This document shows, piece by piece, positions 14,753 to 18,337 of a DNA stretch of 18,337 nt (positions are counted from its first letter, which is position 1; every line of letters begins with the position of its first letter). Source of the DNA: an uncultured Bacteroides sp. (GTDB lineage Bacteria > Bacteroidota > Bacteroidia > Bacteroidales > UBA11471); assembly GCA_905210875.1 (NCBI GenBank), contig CAJLYN010000017.1:1-18337 (forward strand). The letters run 5' to 3'. A program made the translations under genes and the position numbers. The notes under the pieces were generated by a model. The model worked only from the letters and a program-made list of their open reading frames with translations, was not told the DNA's origin and searched no databases.

Positions 14753-17052
14753 AAAAGTGGGGAATTCTTTTGTGCCTGTGTATGCTGGTTGTCGCCGGGT
14801 GCGACACGACGAGCCGCCTGGACAACGGTGAGGTACTTTATACCGGGGTGAAGAAGATGCACATCGAGCCCGCGGAGAAAGGTGTGAAACTCTCGTCCGA
14901 TGCCGAGTCGGCGGTGCGCGATGCCCTCTCGGTCAAGCCCAACAATGCCCTGTACAGCCCCTATGTGCGCTGGCCGTTCCCCTTCGGACTGTGGGTCTAC
15001 ACCCATGTAACCCCCAAGAAGGACAAAGGCTTCAAGCACTGGTTTTACGAGCGCTTTGCCAAGACTCCCGTACTCATCTCTACCGTGCAGCCCGACCTGC
15101 GGGTTGCTGTTGTCCCCGACATACTGGCCAACTACGGCTACTTCTCTTCGTCGGCCTCCTACACGCTCGATTACAACCGGAAGAACAGCCGGAAAGCCCG
15201 CATCACCTATGATGTAACCTATGGTCGGCCCTGGCATTATGGGTCGCTCTCCTATCCCGAGCCGGTAACCCCGTTGACGGCCCTTATCGACTCGACGCGT
15301 GCCTCCTCTCTCATTCGGGTAGGCGATGTGTATCGGGCCGATGTCCTGGCCTCCGAACGGTCGCGCATAGCCTCGGAACTTCGCAATCACGGCTACTACT
15401 TCTTCCGCCCCGAGTATCTCTCCTATCTGGCCGATACCACGGCCTCGCCCTATGAGGTGGCGTTGCGCTTGCAGTTGCTGGGCAATCTCCCGCCCGAGAC
15501 ACTGCAACCCTATCGGGTGGGGCACGTGACCTTCGACTTGAAGTCGGCCTCGGGGCAGGGAGCTGTCGATACGGTCGAACTCTCCAACGTTACCTTCATC
15601 TATCAGGCTCCCCTCAAAATCAGGAAGCGTTTTGTCGAGCGGAACATCACCCTCCGCACCAGCGACCTCTACACCCTCGACCGGCAGACCGAGTCGCTCA
15701 ACAGTCTCGTGCGCATGGGGGTGTTCCGCTATGTCAACGTGGCGGTATCCCGCCCCGATACCCTCTCCGACGTACTCGACATCACCCTCGATGCCGCCAT
15801 GGACACCCCGATGGAAGCCTGGTTCGAAGCCAATGTTACCTCTTCGACCAACAGCTTTATAGGCCCCGGAGTCATCTTCGGTCTGGCCCATAACAACGTC
15901 TTCGGCGGGGGCGAGCGGCTCTCGCTCGAACTCACCGGTTCGTATGAGTGGCAGACCGGGAAGCGGCAGGCCACGGCCACCCGGTCGTCGTTGCTCAACT
16001 CCTATGAGTTCGGGCTCAAAGCCTCGTTGGCCTTTCCGCGGCTCTTACCGTCGGCACTCTTCTGGAACTCACGGGTCGAGCGCCGTTACGGCGGCAAGAC
16101 CACGGTGCAGCTCAGTGCCGAGTTGATGAACCGCCCGCAATATTTCCGCATGATGTCGCTGAATACCTCGTTTGCATTCGATTTCCAGTCCTCGGCCACG
16201 AGTTCGCAGACCCTGCAACTGCCCAAAATCGGCTATAATTACCTGATGAACTCGACCGCCTCTTTCGACAGTACCCTGCAAGAGAATCCGGCCATTGCCC
16301 TGAGTTTCCGTAACCAGTTGATTCCTACGCTGGGCTATACCTACCGCTATAATTGTCAGTTTGGACCCCACGATGCCAATCACATCTATTGGCAGACTTC
16401 GGCCTCTACTGCCGGAAACTTGCTTTCGTGGGTGGTGTCGGGTACCCCCGGGCAGAAGAAGTTTCTCGGCATACCCTTCTCCCAGTTTGCCAAAGCGACA
16501 ACCGACTTTCGCTATTACCGCCGCTTGTGGGGCGATGTGGAGCTGGCCACCCGTTTCCTGGTAGGAGCGGGCTGGGCCTATGGCAACTCGTCGGTATTGC
16601 CTTATAGCGAACAGTTCTACATCGGAGGTGCCAACAGCATACGGGCCTTTACCATACGTACCGTAGGCCCCGGCAGCTATGCACCGCCGCAAGACCAGGT
16701 CGATGCCTATCTCGACCAGACGGGAAACTTCAAGCTCGAAAGCAATGTCGAACTGCGCTTCCCCATCTTGGGAGACCTTCATGGTGCCGTCTTTCTCGAT
16801 GCCGGAAACATCTGGCTGCTCAAAGCCGAGGCAAACCGTCCCGGAGGAACGCTCAACAAGAAAACCTTCTGGCGCGACATCGCCCTCGGTACCGGAGTGG
16901 GGTTGCGCTACGACATCAGTTTCCTGATACTTCGTCTCGACATGGGAATCGGCCTGCATGCCCCCTACAACAACGACAAGCCCCACTATTACAACATGGA
17001 CAGTTTCGGAAAGAGTCTGGCCTTCCACCTGGCTATCGGCTACCCGTTCTAA
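14749..17052 (+). CDS. TamL-type outer-membrane lipoprotein (Omp85/TamA-like), TamB partner
   Basis: This 767-residue protein starts by a 4-base ATGA overlap with the tamB stop, which argues for co-translation and a shared complex. MKKWGILLCLCMLVVAGC is a lipoprotein signal with lipobox VAGC and Cys18. Residues ~25-320 form POTRA-like repeats, with RIASELRNHGYYFFRPEYLS closely matching the stand-alone copy at 993-3317. From about 350 the sequence is a beta-barrel ending in LAIGYPF with a terminal Phe. The Omp85 lid motif reads GGANSIRAF (Arg632), with Ala633 where the classical (V/I)RG(F/Y) has Gly. Lipidated TamA homologues paired with TamB are the known Bacteroidetes form of the translocation and assembly module. 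It is predicted in the outer membrane, with POTRA domains in the periplasm contacting the TamB C-terminus. Confidence 0.9.
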   Translation: MKKWGILLCLCMLVVAGCDTTSRLDNGEVLYTGVKKMHIEPAEKGVKLSSDAESAVRDALSVKPNNALYSPYVRWPFPFGLWVYTHVTPKKDKGFKHWFYERFAKTPVLISTVQPDLRVAVVPDILANYGYFSSSASYTLDYNRKNSRKARITYDVTYGRPWHYGSLSYPEPVTPLTALIDSTRASSLIRVGDVYRADVLASERSRIASELRNHGYYFFRPEYLSYLADTTASPYEVALRLQLLGNLPPETLQPYRVGHVTFDLKSASGQGAVDTVELSNVTFIYQAPLKIRKRFVERNITLRTSDLYTLDRQTESLNSLVRMGVFRYVNVAVSRPDTLSDVLDITLDAAMDTPMEAWFEANVTSSTNSFIGPGVIFGLAHNNVFGGGERLSLELTGSYEWQTGKRQATATRSSLLNSYEFGLKASLAFPRLLPSALFWNSRVERRYGGKTTVQLSAELMNRPQYFRMMSLNTSFAFDFQSSATSSQTLQLPKIGYNYLMNSTASFDSTLQENPAIALSFRNQLIPTLGYTYRYNCQFGPHDANHIYWQTSASTAGNLLSWVVSGTPGQKKFLGIPFSQFAKATTDFRYYRRLWGDVELATRFLVGAGWAYGNSSVLPYSEQFYIGGANSIRAFTIRTVGPGSYAPPQDQVDAYLDQTGNFKLESNVELRFPILGDLHGAVFLDAGNIWLLKAEANRPGGTLNKKTFWRDIALGTGVGLRYDISFLILRLDMGIGLHAPYNNDKPHYYNMDSFGKSLAFHLAIGYPF

Positions 17053-17124
17053 TAAAGCAAAGGAATTGATTTGAAAATAAAAATTTGCTATATTGCATTT
17101 CTTTCTCTTACATGTTAAGAAGGG

Positions 17125-17132
17125 TAGGTTTG
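17125..17132 (+). promoter_or_regulatory. Possible -7 box upstream of the thioredoxin-like gene
   Basis: TAGGTTTG matches the TAnnTTTG box exactly and lies 25 bases before the ATG at 17158, but I find no TTTG at the proper distance upstream. The 105-base gap after tamL is compatible with an independent promoter. Confidence 0.3.
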
Positions 17133-17157
17133 TTGTGTCTATTTTATGAATTAAACT

Positions 17158-18337
17158 ATGGGGTGTCGATATTTTGCTCCGGGTAAAAGACCGAGACGAT
17201 ATGTCTGTTTATTTCTGCTCTTGTCTTTCCTTATCGGGGTGAGGGGAGAAGAAAGAAATTTCGTGATAAAAGGTCGGGTGAAAAATCTCGATGGAGCAGT
17301 GGTTACCCTTCAACGAATGAACGGTTGGAAAACCGCTGCGGTAGGATTTGCGGTCGATACAGTAAAAAATGGGAAGTTTCTTATCAAAGGAAATTTGCCG
17401 AGTGAAGAGTTGACGCTCTGTTATTTGGACGTCAATGCCGAGAATACCCCCTCTGTTGTGGGCCTTGCCGTGTGGCTGAAAAACGGCATTACTGTCAAAG
17501 TTCGAGGCAAGGGGCCGTTATTTCCGTTTTGGCAGGTAAGCAGTTCTTTGCCCGAACAGCGAGAAGAACGACGCTATCGGGATATTGTAAAGCAGCCTTA
17601 TAAAGAGTATCTCGAATCGATAGTTCAGAGAGATGCTTACGGTAAATGGATAAACTCAAAGGATATTACAACTTTTGAGAAAGATTCTTTGCAAGTCTTG
17701 TATGCCGATGTGAATTCTCACCTTGATTCTCTCTATGATGTCATGTGCAGAAAGAAAATAACGTATATGCTCGATGCACCTGTGAGTGAGGTATGGTTGC
17801 GAGAGTTGGAGAATATTTCAAAATTTTATGCAGATGTATATCGTGTACAGTTGGAACGCTTGTTGGCCAAAATGGATTCTGCGCAACGTAAGACGGTGTA
17901 TGGTCGTCGTATCATGGCCAACCTTTTCCCTCCTGAAATGGTTGAGGTGGGAGATTATATGGCCGATACCGACTTGTATGATTTGGAGGGGAACGTGCAT
18001 CGGATAGCCGATTATTTGGGCCGTTATATTTTATTGGATATTTGGCAGCAGTACTGTGTCGGGTGCGTAGAGGGTATGTCGTATATGCAAAAAGTAGAAA
18101 AGCGAAATGCCGATAAGCTGGCCTTAATGACTATATCCGTAGATGATGAAGAGGGTTGGCGTCGTCCGTGGTTTGTTTGGAAAATGCCGGTTGCCGGCTT
18201 GAATCTTTGGGATAAGGACGGGATTACAGGACTGTTTCTTCGTTATGGGAGCAATCAATTCCCTTATTATGTCTTGATTTCTCCCGAAGGAATAGTTTTG
18301 GAGAAATGTGGTATAAAAACTTTGGACGCTTGTTTAA
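17158..18337 (+). CDS. Secreted TlpA-like thioredoxin-fold protein with DUF4369-like N-terminal domain (partial at right edge)
   Basis: The frame is open from the ATG at 17158 to the window edge (393 codons, no stop), so the C-terminus is missing. Residues ~1-32 look like a signal peptide: basic GKRPRRY, then VCLFLLLSFLIGV. Residues ~35-120 (FVIKGRVKNLDGAVVTLQR, VDTVKNGKFLIKGNL) resemble the DUF4369 beta domain common in Bacteroidota thioredoxin-like proteins. A helical, charged middle follows to ~270. Residues ~275-393 form a thioredoxin fold: DLYDLEGNVHRIADYLGRY, the redox motif WQQYCVGC (Cys300 and Cys303), and a cis-proline at Pro369 in NQFPYYVLISPEG. The CxxC is intact, although WQQYC differs from the usual WAxWC. 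It likely acts as a periplasmic thiol-disulfide reductase; partners are unknown. It appears lower in GC than the tam genes, and there is no clear evidence it belongs to their operon. Confidence 0.85.
   Translation, partial: MGCRYFAPGKRPRRYVCLFLLLSFLIGVRGEERNFVIKGRVKNLDGAVVTLQRMNGWKTAAVGFAVDTVKNGKFLIKGNLPSEELTLCYLDVNAENTPSVVGLAVWLKNGITVKVRGKGPLFPFWQVSSSLPEQREERRYRDIVKQPYKEYLESIVQRDAYGKWINSKDITTFEKDSLQVLYADVNSHLDSLYDVMCRKKITYMLDAPVSEVWLRELENISKFYADVYRVQLERLLAKMDSAQRKTVYGRRIMANLFPPEMVEVGDYMADTDLYDLEGNVHRIADYLGRYILLDIWQQYCVGCVEGMSYMQKVEKRNADKLALMTISVDDEEGWRRPWFVWKMPVAGLNLWDKDGITGLFLRYGSNQFPYYVLISPEGIVLEKCGIKTLDACL

Noticed and set aside
14602..15891. 429-codon antisense frame across the tamB-tamL junction
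   Set aside because: Shadow of two real overlapping genes; low-complexity Gly/Arg/Val-rich product without motifs.
17081..17105. Weak AT-rich hairpin after tamL as a terminator
   Set aside because: The stem is only about six base pairs with a bulge and the following tract is mixed C/T; not strong enough to call.
1..18337. CRISPR array, tRNA/rRNA genes, insertion sequences, phage or defence genes
   Set aside because: Looked for in reading; no repeat-spacer pattern, transposase, integrase or tRNA-like fold was recognised. The window is mostly core metabolic and envelope genes.

Overview
The window looks like a chromosomal contig from a Bacteroidota member, most likely a Bacteroidales gut-type organism. 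The evidence is the ilvD-ilvB-ilvN-acyl-ACP thioesterase-ilvC operon order, two lipidated Omp85/TamA-like proteins (TamL type), a TlpA/DUF4369-type thioredoxin, and two promoters that fit the Bacteroidota consensus TTTG-N19/20-TAnnTTTG with no mismatch. I cannot name the genus.

Layout. Positions 1-905 hold an open frame entering from the left edge. Its first ~400 bases read like part of a CBM9/DOMON-like surface protein with different codon habits, and the rest is the C-terminal part of a CyuA/UPF0597 L-cysteine desulfidase-like protein; this is probably an assembly chimera. A strong bidirectional terminator (929-970) separates it from a convergent TamL-like lipoprotein gene (993-3317, minus strand). 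A divergent intergenic region (3318-3881) carries a promoter for each side plus a complete ilv attenuator: a 21-residue leader peptide with 12 Ile/Leu/Val residues, an antiterminator stem, and an alternative intrinsic terminator ending just before ilvD. The operon then runs ilvD, ilvB, ilvN, acyl-ACP thioesterase, ilvC (3882-9865) and ends in an intrinsic terminator. Next is a TamB gene interrupted by a frameshift near 11085-11110 (fragments 10054-11343 and 11141-14752), overlapping by ATGA a second TamL gene (14749-17052). The right edge cuts a secreted thioredoxin-fold protein (17158-18337).

How the parts work together. IlvB/IlvN, IlvC and IlvD are the common steps from pyruvate or 2-oxobutyrate to the keto-acid precursors of valine, leucine and isoleucine. 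The leader would sense charged tRNAs for these same amino acids. The thioesterase in the operon releases fatty acids from ACP, which suggests a link between branched-chain keto acids and (branched) fatty acids. TamB plus TamL form an envelope-spanning module for outer-membrane biogenesis; a second TamL lies apart from any tamB.

The most notable item is the ilv attenuator in a phylum where I know of no experimentally characterised ilv leader-peptide attenuation.
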